NCBI GenBank assembly: GCA_020634815.1
Contig: JACKBA010000032.1
Span: 1 to 64,000, forward strand
Direction of reading: 5' to 3'
Origin: Caldilineaceae bacterium
GTDB lineage: Bacteria > Chloroflexota > Anaerolineae > Caldilineales > Caldilineaceae
DNA: 64,000 bases
Positions 31,411-39,995 of this stretch are shown here, one piece after another. Numbering within the stretch: position 1 is the first letter of the stretch; every line of letters begins with the position of its first letter. Made by a program: the position numbers and the translations under genes. The notes below the pieces were generated by a model. It did not search any database, was not told the DNA's origin, and worked only from the letters and a program-made list of their open reading frames with translations.

Positions 31411-33329
31411 CGCAGCACCCGCGCGTCCCCCTCGCGCCGGGTGATGCGCCGCACATCCATCTCTTCCAACACGGCCTGCGCATACTTGCGGCTGGTCTGG
31501 AACTGGTCGCGCACTTCGGCCAGGGTGATGGTGCCATTGGCGCGCAAGTAGCCGGCGATCCCTTCGGTCATGGCGTCGAAGTCGGCGCGACGCAGCAGCA
31601 CATCCCCACCCAGACGAATCAAGACGCCGCTTTCAACCAGCATCTCAAGCAGTTCGCCCTCCTCGCCCAGCAGCGCCAGCGTGTCGGGCAGGTTGGGCGG
31701 CGTGTACGGCGCGGCGGCATAGGCGGCCAGCAGGCGGTCGATGCGTTGCTGCTGCGCGGGCGTGGGCGTGGGGACGAAATCGGGCCGCCAGAGCGCGCCG
31801 TCGTCGGCCGCCAGCGCGCCCTCCTGCTCCAACGCGGCGAGGAGCGCGTTGAAGGGACGGACGGCGAGCGGCGCGGCCGGCAAGAGCGCCTGGAGCTTGC
31901 TGCGCGCTTCGCTGCGCGGCAGGCCGCGCCGCAGCGGGTACTGGCGATGATAGCCGGCCAGCAGGTCGCCGAGCGCATCCCGCAGGCGCGTCCAGTCGGT
32001 GAGGGTGAGCAGGAGTGGTTCGGCCCCACCGCCAATCTCGACAACCGCCCCCTGTGCGCGCAGTTCGTCGAGCGCGGCCGTAGCGTCGGCGGGAGCCAGT
32101 TCGCTGGCGGCGACAAGCGCGGCGGGCGTGCTCAGCGGGTGGCGCTCCAGCGCGTGCAGCAAAATCTCGTCGGGCAGGCCGTGTGCCAGCGTGGCCAGGC
32201 GGGCCAGCGCCTTGGGGTCGTGGCGGCGCCAGCGCCGGCGCGGGTGCGGGCTGAGAATGAGGCCGCCGCCCAACGTGGCGCTGGGGCTGGGCTGGCGCAG
32301 GATGAAGCGATCGCCGGCAGCGACGACAGCCGGCCGATCCAGTCGCAACTGCACGAATGCCTCGGCGCCAGGTTCGAGCACCTCCGTCCCCAACAGGCGC
32401 ACGTGGGCGGAAATCTCCGCCGCGCCGGCAAAGAAATCGACCAACTGGTTGTGCTTGAGCGGGCGGGTAGCATCGGGCAGCAGGCGGAAGCGGGCGTCGA
32501 CCAGCACCGTCGGCTCCAGCGTGCCGGGGCGGGCGACGACATCGCCGCGGCGCAGGTCGTCGGTCGCCACGCCGGTGAGGTTGATGGCCAGCCGGCTGCC
32601 CGGCACGGCGGTCTCCACCTGGCGCTTGTGCGTTTGCAGGCTGCGGATGCGCGCGGGCTTGCGGCCGGGCAGAATCTCCACGGCGTCGCCCACGGCCAGC
32701 GCGCCGTCGAGCAGCGTGCCGGTGACGATGGTGCCAAAGCCGCTGAGCGTGAAGATGCGGTCGACAGGCAGGCGCGGGCGGCTGCGATTGCGCCGCGGCG
32801 GCAGATCGGCCAGCACGCCGGCCAGCGTGTGGCGCAAGTGGTCCAGCCCGGCGCCGGTGGGCGCACTGACGGGGACGATGGGCGCATCGCGCAGGTGGGT
32901 CGATGCCAGCAATTCGGCAACGTCGAGTTCGACCAGTTCGAGCCATTCCGGGTCATCGATGAGGTCGGTTTTGGTGAGGGCGACGACGGCGGCGGGCACA
33001 GCCAGCAGGTCGAGGATGGCAAGATGCTCGCGCGTCTGGGGCATGACGCCCTCGTCGGCGGCGATGACCAGCACGGCCGCATCGATGCCGCCGACCCCGG
33101 CCAGCATATTCTTGATGAAGTCGATGTGACCGGGGACGTCGACGATGCCGGCGCTCTCGGTGGCATCATCCGAACCAGGCACGGGCAACTCGATCCAGGC
33201 AAAGCCCAGATCAATGGTCATGCCGCGCGCCTTTTCTTCCTTGAGGCGGTCAGGATCGATGCCGGTGAGCGCGTGGACGAGGGTCGATTTGCCGTGGTCG
33301 ACGTGGCCGGCCGTGCCGATTACGCGCAT
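31407..33329 (-). CDS. selB: Selenocysteine-specific translation elongation factor
   Basis: GTPase that brings Sec-tRNA to UGA codons marked by a SECIS hairpin. 640 aa. The G domain has GTAGHVDHGKST (P-loop), GMTIDLGFAW (switch I), DVPGHIDF and TKTDLID. EF-Tu-like domains II/III follow (RIFTLSGFGTIVTGTLLDG), then a ~330-residue C-terminal part including winged helices ending IAGYLRANGTITLAEVRDQFQTSRKYAQAVLEEMD, which bind SECIS. Its presence means the organism probably makes selenoproteins. No selA, selC, selD or evident in-frame UGA gene is seen in this window. It is cotranscribed after a coiled-coil gene (6-nt gap). Confidence 0.95.
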   Translation of the reverse strand: MRVIGTAGHVDHGKSTLVHALTGIDPDRLKEEKARGMTIDLGFAWIELPVPGSDDATESAGIVDVPGHIDFIKNMLAGVGGIDAAVLVIAADEGVMPQTREHLAILDLLAVPAAVVALTKTDLIDDPEWLELVELDVAELLASTHLRDAPIVPVSAPTGAGLDHLRHTLAGVLADLPPRRNRSRPRLPVDRIFTLSGFGTIVTGTLLDGALAVGDAVEILPGRKPARIRSLQTHKRQVETAVPGSRLAINLTGVATDDLRRGDVVARPGTLEPTVLVDARFRLLPDATRPLKHNQLVDFFAGAAEISAHVRLLGTEVLEPGAEAFVQLRLDRPAVVAAGDRFILRQPSPSATLGGGLILSPHPRRRWRRHDPKALARLATLAHGLPDEILLHALERHPLSTPAALVAASELAPADATAALDELRAQGAVVEIGGGAEPLLLTLTDWTRLRDALGDLLAGYHRQYPLRRGLPRSEARSKLQALLPAAPLAVRPFNALLAALEQEGALAADDGALWRPDFVPTPTPAQQQRIDRLLAAYAAAPYTPPNLPDTLALLGEEGELLEMLVESGVLIRLGGDVLLRRADFDAMTEGIAGYLRANGTITLAEVRDQFQTSRKYAQAVLEEMDVRRITRREGDARVLR

Positions 33330-33335
33330 GCGCGC

Positions 33336-34652
33336 TCAGCTTTTCTGGCCGTTGCCCGGCGGCTGCGACTCGCCGGTGACGATGCCAGCCGTACGGCGCT
33401 GGTTGCTCTGCGCGGCGAAGAGTTCGGCGTTGCGTCGCTGGCGCTGCCACGCTTCCTCCATGGCCCGCACCTTTTCGTCGCGATCCTTGACAGCCTTCTG
33501 CATGCCGTCCAGCCAGGCGCCGGCCATGCTGCTGAAGTAGGCGCCGTAGGACTCCTGCAACTTCCAGAGCTGGTCGAGCAGCGTTTCCAGCATCTTGAGA
33601 TCGTGCTGGAGCGGGGCAAAGCGCTCGATGACATCCTTGTTGTACTTGTCCTGCTCCGTCCAGAGGTGCTCCTGGCGCAGTTCGCCTTTGCGGCGGCGGC
33701 GCTCGTAATCCTCGCGGAACTCGTCCATCTCGCGGCGAATACGCTCTTCGGCGAGGCGCTGAAGCTCGGCGACCTGGCTCTGCTCGCGCAGGATGAGATC
33801 CTTGAATTCCTGCATCTCGGCGACGGCGCGGCGGCTGACGTCGATTTGTTGGGCAAAGTTCTGGATGCGTTCGTAGGCCTGGGCGACGACGGATTTCTGC
33901 TCGTCGATCGTCTCCTGCCAGCGCGTGAGCACCTGCTCGCGATCGACGACCATGACGCGCGTGCGCTCCATGAACTTGACCTGTTCTTCACGCAACTGGT
34001 CGATCATGGGCGGCAGCTTCTCCATCTCGGCCGCGGTCTTGCGGATGCTCTCATCGAGGAGCGGCAGGCGCCCGGCGTTGGCCTCGGAACGCTTGAAGAG
34101 TTCGACCGTCTCCTGCTGCAACTGGGCGATGCGCTTGGTGTCGCTGGTGCGCTGCTCGACCAGGAAGGGGATCTGGCGCGTGCGCTCCTCGATCTCCTTG
34201 GCCAGGCCGCCAATCTGGTTGCGCATGCTCATGATCAGTTCGCCCAGACGTTCGTCCTCGACGACGCGCGTCTGGATCGATTCCTCGACGCGGCCGATGC
34301 GCGGCAGTTCGCGGCGCACCTCGCTGATCTCGCGGCTGAGCATTTCGCGGTCCGCCATGCGCGACCGCTCCAGCTCGCGCTGTCCGGAGACACGCTCTTC
34401 ATACGCGCGCTCGACCAGACCGACAAGCTCGTTCTTGGTATTCTGGATCGATTGGTCGACCTGATTGAAGCGGGTCAACTGCGCCTGGGTGCCGGCGAGC
34501 TTGCCCTCCAGATCCTGGATGCGGCGCGCCTGCTCGACGATGTCGGCGGACTGCGCTTCGATGCGTTGCTGCAAGCGCGCAATCTCGGCGCGGTCGCGGC
34601 GATGTTCCTCATCGAGCCACGTCACCATCTGTGCGAGTTGTGTTAGGTCCAT
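33336..34652 (-). CDS. Long coiled-coil protein of unknown function, upstream of selB
   Basis: 438 aa, almost entirely predicted coiled coil (about residues 8-360) rich in Glu, Gln, Arg and Leu, with no signal peptide or membrane segment and no domain I recognise. The C-terminal part (~360-438) has a less helical WKLQESYGAYFSSMAGAWLDG segment. ATG at 34650-34652 is chosen since MDLTQLAQMVTWLDEEHRRD starts the helical run and AAGGTGG lies upstream; the longer frame passes through the promoter. It probably has a structural or scaffold role; any link to selenocysteine is positional only. Confidence 0.8.
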   Translation of the reverse strand: MDLTQLAQMVTWLDEEHRRDRAEIARLQQRIEAQSADIVEQARRIQDLEGKLAGTQAQLTRFNQVDQSIQNTKNELVGLVERAYEERVSGQRELERSRMADREMLSREISEVRRELPRIGRVEESIQTRVVEDERLGELIMSMRNQIGGLAKEIEERTRQIPFLVEQRTSDTKRIAQLQQETVELFKRSEANAGRLPLLDESIRKTAAEMEKLPPMIDQLREEQVKFMERTRVMVVDREQVLTRWQETIDEQKSVVAQAYERIQNFAQQIDVSRRAVAEMQEFKDLILREQSQVAELQRLAEERIRREMDEFREDYERRRRKGELRQEHLWTEQDKYNKDVIERFAPLQHDLKMLETLLDQLWKLQESYGAYFSSMAGAWLDGMQKAVKDRDEKVRAMEEAWQRQRRNAELFAAQSNQRRTAGIVTGESQPPGNGQKS

Positions 34653-34717
34653 CGATCTGCCACCTTGCCTGTCAGGAAAAACCGGCCGCACGTGCGGTGC
34701 GGCGCGAAACTGCGTAA

Positions 34718-34747
34718 AGTATACCATTGCGCCAGGGGCAAACTCAA
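34718..34747 (-). promoter_or_regulatory. Promoter of the coiled-coil/selB operon
   Basis: On the minus strand TTGAGT, 18 bp, TATACT. The predicted start is about 58 nt before the coiled-coil ATG. Confidence 0.65.
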
Positions 34748-34869
34748 ACGGATTCGGCCACGCTGCCTGTTTCACTTTGGGGCGACAGCCTTTGCGCGGG
34801 CAGCGTCCCGCCGCGCGGCAAAGCGCCGGCGGGCATGGGTGAGATAATCGGCGCATACAGGCCACAGGT

Positions 34870-34899
34870 TTGACCGATGATCGCACCCGCTGCTACAAT
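34870..34899 (+). promoter_or_regulatory. Promoter of the glycosyltransferase genes
   Basis: TTGACC (34870-34875), 18 bp, TACAAT (34894-34899). It is divergent from the coiled-coil operon promoter, about 85 nt before the first glycosyltransferase ATG. Confidence 0.65.
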
Positions 34900-34989
34900 T
34901 GCGGCGCTCAAGCGACCGTAGAGTCGGTTTCACAGCAAATCGGTTTATGTCAAAACTTCCCCAGTGGCACTGCTCGCCGTTCAAAGTGT

Positions 34990-36156
34990 ATGCGTATAGG
35001 CGTCGACGCTCGGCTGATGTATTACCAGCCGGCCGGAATCAGTAGATACACCTGGCATCTGTTACAGGCCCTGGCAGAACTCGACAGCGAAGACGAGTTT
35101 ATTGTCTTTCAACAGCGAAACCACAAGAGCCCGCTCATCCAGCAGGCGAATTTTCGGCGCGCCACGCTCTTTGCGCCGGTACACCACCGGCTCGAGCAGT
35201 CGATGCTCGTGGCCGAGTTGTTGCGTTTCCGGCTGGATCTGCTGCACAGCACCGACTTCATCCCGCCGCTCTACTCGCCGGTCAAGTCGGTGATCACCGT
35301 GCACGACCTGGCATTTCTACACTACCCGCATTTCCTCACCGCCGCCAGCGCCGCCTACTACGGCCAGATCGATAAGGCCGTGAGCCATGCTGCGCATGTG
35401 ATCGTGCCCAGCGAGCACACGAAGCAGGATCTCATTGCCCAGCTTGGCGTGCCCGGCGATCGCGTGTCGGTGATCTACGAGGCGGCCAACCCGCTCTTCG
35501 GCCCGCTGCCCGTGGAAACGACGCGGCAGGCAGTGTGCGCGCAGTACGGCCTGCCCGAGCGGTTCGTGCTGGCGGTAGGCACCATCGAGCCACGCAAGAA
35601 CATCAACGGGCTGCTGCACGCCTTTGCCCACCTGCGCCAGAAATATGCGCTCGACGACGTAGGGCTGGCGATTGCCGGCGGCAAGGGCTGGCTCTACGAC
35701 GAAACGCTGGAGTTGATCGACAAGCTGGGCATCGGCGCCGGCGTGCACCTGTTGGGCCGCGTGCCAGACGAGGACCTGCACCGGCTCTACGTCGCGGCGC
35801 GCTGCCACATCCACCCGGCCTACTATGAGGGATTCGGGCTGCCGCCGCTGGAGGCCATGGCATGCGGCACGCCGACCATCGTCAGCAACGTGAGCAGCCT
35901 GCCCGAAGTGGTGGGCGATGCTGCGCTGCTGGTCGACCCGCACGACACCGAGGAGATGGCGGTCGCCATGCACCGGCTGCTCACCGACGACGACCTGCAT
36001 GCCGAGCTGAGCGAGAAGGGCTTGCAGCGGGCGCGCGTCTTTAGCTGGCAGCGCGCGGCCCAGCGTACGCTCGAGGTCTATCGCACCGTCGTGGAAGCAC
36101 GGCCCATTCCTTCCTCGCGCAGCGCGACCAAGACGACACCCGAGCAGGGGCTGTGA
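34990..36156 (+). CDS. GT4-family glycosyltransferase
   Basis: 388 aa GT-B enzyme. The N-terminal acceptor domain starts MRIGVDARLMYYQPAGISRY. The C-terminal nucleotide-sugar domain has LAVGTIEPRKNINGLLHAF, LLGRVPDEDLHRLYVAARCHIHPAYYEGFGLPPLEAMACGTPTIVSN, with the EX7E-type Glu pair. Expected retaining mannosyl/glucosyl transfer to a lipid or polysaccharide acceptor; donor and acceptor unknown. The start is chosen where the GT4 fold begins and after the promoter; an in-frame extension upstream overlaps the promoter. It is followed 52 nt later by a second GT4. Confidence 0.92.
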   Translation: MRIGVDARLMYYQPAGISRYTWHLLQALAELDSEDEFIVFQQRNHKSPLIQQANFRRATLFAPVHHRLEQSMLVAELLRFRLDLLHSTDFIPPLYSPVKSVITVHDLAFLHYPHFLTAASAAYYGQIDKAVSHAAHVIVPSEHTKQDLIAQLGVPGDRVSVIYEAANPLFGPLPVETTRQAVCAQYGLPERFVLAVGTIEPRKNINGLLHAFAHLRQKYALDDVGLAIAGGKGWLYDETLELIDKLGIGAGVHLLGRVPDEDLHRLYVAARCHIHPAYYEGFGLPPLEAMACGTPTIVSNVSSLPEVVGDAALLVDPHDTEEMAVAMHRLLTDDDLHAELSEKGLQRARVFSWQRAAQRTLEVYRTVVEARPIPSSRSATKTTPEQGL

Positions 36157-36208
36157 CCGCAGCGCGCGCCGGCGCAACATCCCCAGCCAGCAGGCGGCTT
36201 GCCGATCC

Positions 36209-37447
36209 ATGAAGATCCTGATCATCACGCCACAACTGCCCTACCCGCCGCGGCAGGGCACGACCATCCGCAACTACAACCTGATCCGCGGGCTGGCGGC
36301 GCATCATGCCGTGGACCTGCTCACCTTTCTTGCACCCGGCGAAACGCTGGCGGCGGATAACCCGCTGCTGGAACTGTGCGGTCGCGTGGCCTGCGTCGAG
36401 CAGCCGGCGCGCACGACGGCCGACCGCATCCGCGCCACGGCCACCACGCTGACGCCCGACATGGGGCTGCGCCTGGAGAGTCCGGCCATGCACGCGCTGG
36501 TGCGTGCGTGGTGCGCGGCCACAAAGTACGATGTGGTGCAGGTGGAGGGAATCGAGCTGGCGCAATATGGCATGGCCGCGGCCGGGCGACGCATCGCGCC
36601 GGAACGGCCTGCGCTCGTCTTCGACGACCACAATTGCGAATATCTGCTGCAACAGCGCAACGCCTTCACCGACCTGCGCCGGGTGCGGCGCTGGCCCGCC
36701 GCCGCCTACAGCCTGGTACAGTGGCAGAAACTGCGGCGCTACGAGGCCGCGATCCTGCAAGCGTCCGACGTCGCCCTGGCGGTGAGCGAGGCAGACCGGC
36801 GCGCACTGGCGCCGCTGGCGGGCGACACGCCGCTGACCGTCATTTCCAACGGCATCGACACCGAGGCGTACAAACCGCAGCCGGCTGTGGCGCCGTCAAG
36901 CACGAATCTCGTCTTTACTGGTAAAATGGATTACCGGCCCAACATCGACGCAGTACTGTGGTTTGCGCACGAGGTGCTGCCGCTCATCGTGGCGCAGGAG
37001 CCGGACGCCCGCTTCCAGATCGTGGGCATGAACCCGCACGCCCGGCTCGACGTGTTGCGTGGGCAGCCCAACATCGAGATCACCGGCGCCGTGGACGATA
37101 CGCGGCCGTACATCGGGTCCGCGGCCGCCTACGTGATACCCATGCGCATCGGCGGCGGGACGCGCTTCAAGGCGCTGGAGGCCATGGCGTGCGGTGCGCC
37201 CATCGTGAGTACGACGCTCGGCGTCGAAGGAATCGGCGCGACGGATGGCCAGGAACTCTTGCTGGCCGACGCGCCGGACGCGTTTGCGGCGGCCGTGGTG
37301 CGCCTGCTGCGCGACGGTCGGGAAGGCAGGGTATTGCGCCGGCGCCTGGGCGAATATGGGCGGCGCTTCGTCGAGGCTACCTATTCGTGGGATCACATCA
37401 TCCCGCAACTGGAGAGCGTGCTGGCCGCGACCGCCCGGAAGTCGTAG
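36209..37447 (+). CDS. GT4-family glycosyltransferase (TIGR03087-like)
   Basis: 412 aa. It begins MKILIITPQLPYPPRQGTTIRNYNLIRGLA and has a long acceptor domain containing FDDHNCEYLLQQR. The C-terminal domain has NLVFTGKMDYRPNIDAVLWFAHEVLPLI and IPMRIGGGTRFKALEAMACGAPIVSTTLGVEGI, the layout of sugar transferases of the PEP-CTERM/exopolysaccharide type. It probably works with the preceding transferase on a surface glycan. No polymerase or flippase is next to it. Confidence 0.9.
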   Translation: MKILIITPQLPYPPRQGTTIRNYNLIRGLAAHHAVDLLTFLAPGETLAADNPLLELCGRVACVEQPARTTADRIRATATTLTPDMGLRLESPAMHALVRAWCAATKYDVVQVEGIELAQYGMAAAGRRIAPERPALVFDDHNCEYLLQQRNAFTDLRRVRRWPAAAYSLVQWQKLRRYEAAILQASDVALAVSEADRRALAPLAGDTPLTVISNGIDTEAYKPQPAVAPSSTNLVFTGKMDYRPNIDAVLWFAHEVLPLIVAQEPDARFQIVGMNPHARLDVLRGQPNIEITGAVDDTRPYIGSAAAYVIPMRIGGGTRFKALEAMACGAPIVSTTLGVEGIGATDGQELLLADAPDAFAAAVVRLLRDGREGRVLRRRLGEYGRRFVEATYSWDHIIPQLESVLAATARKS

Positions 37448-37537
37448 CGGCAGCGACGCACAAAACAATCGTCATCATACCGGCGGCCAGGCCGGTGAAA
37501 ACCAATCCTCCGGATCAATAGACGAAAGGAGCTACCC

Positions 37538-38623
37538 ATGTCGGATCCACAAGGCCTGCGTGTCGGGTTCATCGGCAGCGGATGGCCGGATCGCGTGCAG
37601 ATCGCGACGTTCCGCGCCGGCGGTCTCGTTCCCCATGCCATCGCCTCGGCCAGCAAGGAAAATGCGCAGCGCGTCGCCGCTGCCCACAACCTGCCGCACG
37701 CCTTCACGCAGTGGCAGGAGCTGGTAGCGGACGAAACGGTCGACATCGTGAGCATCTGCACGCCGCCGCACCTGCACCGCGAGATCGCCGAAGCGGCGCT
37801 GGCGGCAGGCAAGCACGTCATCTGCGAGAAGCCGACGGCGCTCAACGTCGACGAAGCCGAGGCCATGCTCGCCGCCGCGCAGGCGGCGCCGGGCCGGCTG
37901 GCGATCATCGACCACGAACTGCGTTTCCACCCGCAACGCTTGCAGATGCGCCAGATGATCAAGGAAGGATACGTGGGCAGCGTGGTGCAGGCGCGCTTCG
38001 ACCGGCTGGGCAGCGAGCGGCTCAAGCCCGACGTGCCGTGGAACTGGTGGAGCGACGCCGAGCGCGGCGGCGGCATGCTGGGCGCGCTCGGCAGCCATCT
38101 CATCGACCTGGCGCGCTGGATGATCGGACGCATCGACGCGCTGACGGCCCAGCTCCAGATCGGACACCTCTACCGCGCCGATCGCGAGAGTGGGCAGGCA
38201 CACACAGTGACGGCCGACGACCACGCCGATCTGTTGCTGCGCTTCGCCAATGGCGCCATGGGCACAATCACAGTCAGCGGCATCACGCCGGGCGGCTACG
38301 GCATGTCGATCCTGGTCGTGGGGACCAACGGCGCGCTGAAGCTGGACAACCAGGACCAGCTCTTCGGCATGCAGGGCAACTACCCTGAGGGCACGTGGGA
38401 ACCGATCCGCGCCATGCAGCAGCCCGGCACGCTGGCCGATCTGCCCAACCAGGGACCGTTCACTGTGGGCAGCTATTTCCTGGCGCAGACGCTGGCCATG
38501 TCGCTGCCCATGGGCGAGACGCTGCTCGACGACGCCGCCAGTTTCTACGACGGGCTCGTCGTGCAGCGCGCCATGGATGCGGCGCGGCGCGCACACGCCA
38601 ATCGAGGCTGGGAGAGTCTTTGA
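37538..38623 (+). CDS. Gfo/Idh/MocA family NAD(P)-dependent oxidoreductase
   Basis: 361 aa. The Rossmann domain has GFIGSGWPDRVQIATFRAG and VDIVSICTPPHLHREIAEAALAAGKHVICEKPTALN (the EKP signature Lys). The C-terminal alpha/beta domain has DHELRFHPQR and GGGMLGALGSHLIDLARWM, with His near the expected catalytic position. Family members oxidise or epimerise sugars, inositols or biliverdin; the substrate is unknown. AAAGGAG precedes the ATG. The stop region overlaps the promoter of the next ABC operon. Confidence 0.92.
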   Translation: MSDPQGLRVGFIGSGWPDRVQIATFRAGGLVPHAIASASKENAQRVAAAHNLPHAFTQWQELVADETVDIVSICTPPHLHREIAEAALAAGKHVICEKPTALNVDEAEAMLAAAQAAPGRLAIIDHELRFHPQRLQMRQMIKEGYVGSVVQARFDRLGSERLKPDVPWNWWSDAERGGGMLGALGSHLIDLARWMIGRIDALTAQLQIGHLYRADRESGQAHTVTADDHADLLLRFANGAMGTITVSGITPGGYGMSILVVGTNGALKLDNQDQLFGMQGNYPEGTWEPIRAMQQPGTLADLPNQGPFTVGSYFLAQTLAMSLPMGETLLDDAASFYDGLVVQRAMDAARRAHANRGWESL

Positions 38624-38648
38624 CAGCATCGCTCTTGGATGACATACT
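38620..38648 (+). promoter_or_regulatory. Promoter of the iron-type ABC operon
   Basis: TTGACA (38620-38625, over the stop codon of the oxidoreductase), 17 bp, CATACT (38643-38648). About 78 nt before the binding-protein ATG. Confidence 0.7.
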
Positions 38649-38726
38649 ATCCCAAGAGTTTGTGAGCTTCCCAAGTCATTTCCAGTATCAACAATTCCAT
38701 ATAGTCAACGTGAAAGGAGTATGACA

Positions 38727-39830
38727 ATGGTCCGTTCGATGCGCTCAAAGATAGCGCTGGCTGCGGTATTGGTCATCGTTTTGTTGGTCTCGGCGGCGTG
38801 CGCGCCTGTGCCGGCCGCACCGGCAGCCGCGCCGGCAGGTGGCGAGAGCGCCGCAGCCGGCGGCGAAGCAGCCGCCAGCACCGAGCTCAACGTGCTCTGC
38901 ACGCCGCAGGTGCAGTGGTGCGAGGGCATGAAGGCCGAGTTCGAGAAGGTCTATCCCGACATCACGGTCAACTTCGTGCGTATGTCCAGCGGCGAGTCGC
39001 TCACGCGCCTGCGCAATGAGAAGGACAACCCGCAGTTCGACATCTGGTGGGGCGGCCCCATCGACAGCTTCGTGGCGGCCAAGCAGGAAGGCTTGCTGGA
39101 GCCGTACGACTCCCCGAACATGGCCAATCTCGCCAATCCCGACCTGACCAAGGACCCGGACAATGCATGGGCCGGCATCTACATTGGCTCACTGGGCTTT
39201 GGCACCAACCAGAACTGGCTCGACGAGAATCCCGGCGTGGAGCCGCCGCGCAGTTGGGACGATCTGTTGAAGCCCGAGTTCAAGGGCCAGATCATGGTCG
39301 CCCATCCGTCCAGCTCCGGCACCTCGTATACGGCCCTGTGCACGATCTTGCAGATTCGGGGCGAGGAAGAAGGCTGGAAGTTCATCAATGACTACGCCGG
39401 CCAGGTCTTGCAGTTCACCAAGAGCGGCGCGGCCCCGGCCAAGTTCGTCGGACAGGGCGAAGCTGCCGTAGGCATCGTCTTCTCGCACGACATCGTCGCC
39501 GAGATCGAGAAAGGTTCGCCCCTGGTACTGACCTTCCCCGAAGAGGGCACGGGTTACGAAGTGGGCGGCATGGGCATCATCAAGGGCGCAGCGCACATGG
39601 ACGCAGCCAAGAAGTGGTTCGACTGGGCGCTCGACCCGGCGACCCAGGAACTCGGCCCCAAGTATGAAGCCTATCAGGCTCCGACCGTCACCGGCGCTAC
39701 GCCGTCCCGTCCGGAACTGCTCGAAGTCAATCTCATCGACTATGACTTCGACTTCTGTGGCTCCAACAAGACGGCCTTCGTCGACCGCTTCACCAACGAA
39801 GTGGCCGCGGCGGACAACCTGAAGGAGTAG
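38727..39830 (+). CDS. ABC transporter substrate-binding lipoprotein (Fe3+-type family 1)
   Basis: 367 aa. A lipoprotein signal with lipobox SAAC (Cys25) and an Ala/Gly/Glu-rich linker precede an extracellular solute-binding domain like FbpA/AfuA/PotD relatives (LNVLCTPQVQWCEGMKAEFEKVYPDI, FDIWWGGPIDSF, YIGSLGFGTNQ, VGIVFSHDIV). ATG 38727 is preferred over the ATG two codons earlier because AAGGAG then has normal spacing. The substrate may be iron(III), a polyamine or phosphonate; the paired Tyr of FbpA is not obvious. Confidence 0.88.
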   Translation: MVRSMRSKIALAAVLVIVLLVSAACAPVPAAPAAAPAGGESAAAGGEAAASTELNVLCTPQVQWCEGMKAEFEKVYPDITVNFVRMSSGESLTRLRNEKDNPQFDIWWGGPIDSFVAAKQEGLLEPYDSPNMANLANPDLTKDPDNAWAGIYIGSLGFGTNQNWLDENPGVEPPRSWDDLLKPEFKGQIMVAHPSSSGTSYTALCTILQIRGEEEGWKFINDYAGQVLQFTKSGAAPAKFVGQGEAAVGIVFSHDIVAEIEKGSPLVLTFPEEGTGYEVGGMGIIKGAAHMDAAKKWFDWALDPATQELGPKYEAYQAPTVTGATPSRPELLEVNLIDYDFDFCGSNKTAFVDRFTNEVAAADNLKE

Positions 39831-39843
39831 TTCACGGCCAGAA

Positions 39844-39922
39844 CTGGCGCACGAGGATCCGCACAGACGGCCCTTCGTGCGCCAGCCGGGGCTCAAGATT
39901 GCAGTGAGCGATCTTGAGCCCC
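39844..39922 (+). promoter_or_regulatory. Two adjacent stem-loops between binding-protein and permease genes
   Basis: Hairpin 1: 11-bp stem (39844-39854/39875-39885). Hairpin 2: perfect 12-bp stem (39888-39899/39911-39922). Neither has a U-tract. Such structures typically stabilise the upstream binding-protein mRNA and lower permease expression (known pattern, inferred here). Confidence 0.7.
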
Positions 39923-39995
39923 ACCCGTCGTACACCTGGGCATACAGCCACAGGCCGATTCCTCACCATTCGCAACCAACCGAATCCAACTGCTC

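Noticed and set aside
31407..33329. A selenoprotein gene near selB
   Set aside because: I looked for domains continuing across an in-frame TGA and saw none. The thioredoxin-like protein at 44 kb uses ordinary CxxC.
31014..34646. A 1210-codon open frame on the plus strand
   Set aside because: It runs antisense to selB and the coiled-coil gene, whose motifs are unambiguous. Its Arg/Gly/Gln-rich composition is the usual shadow of GC-rich coding DNA.
39844..39922. Terminator between binding-protein and permease genes
   Set aside because: Both stems are strong but neither is followed by a T-run, and the permease and ATPase need the same transcript.
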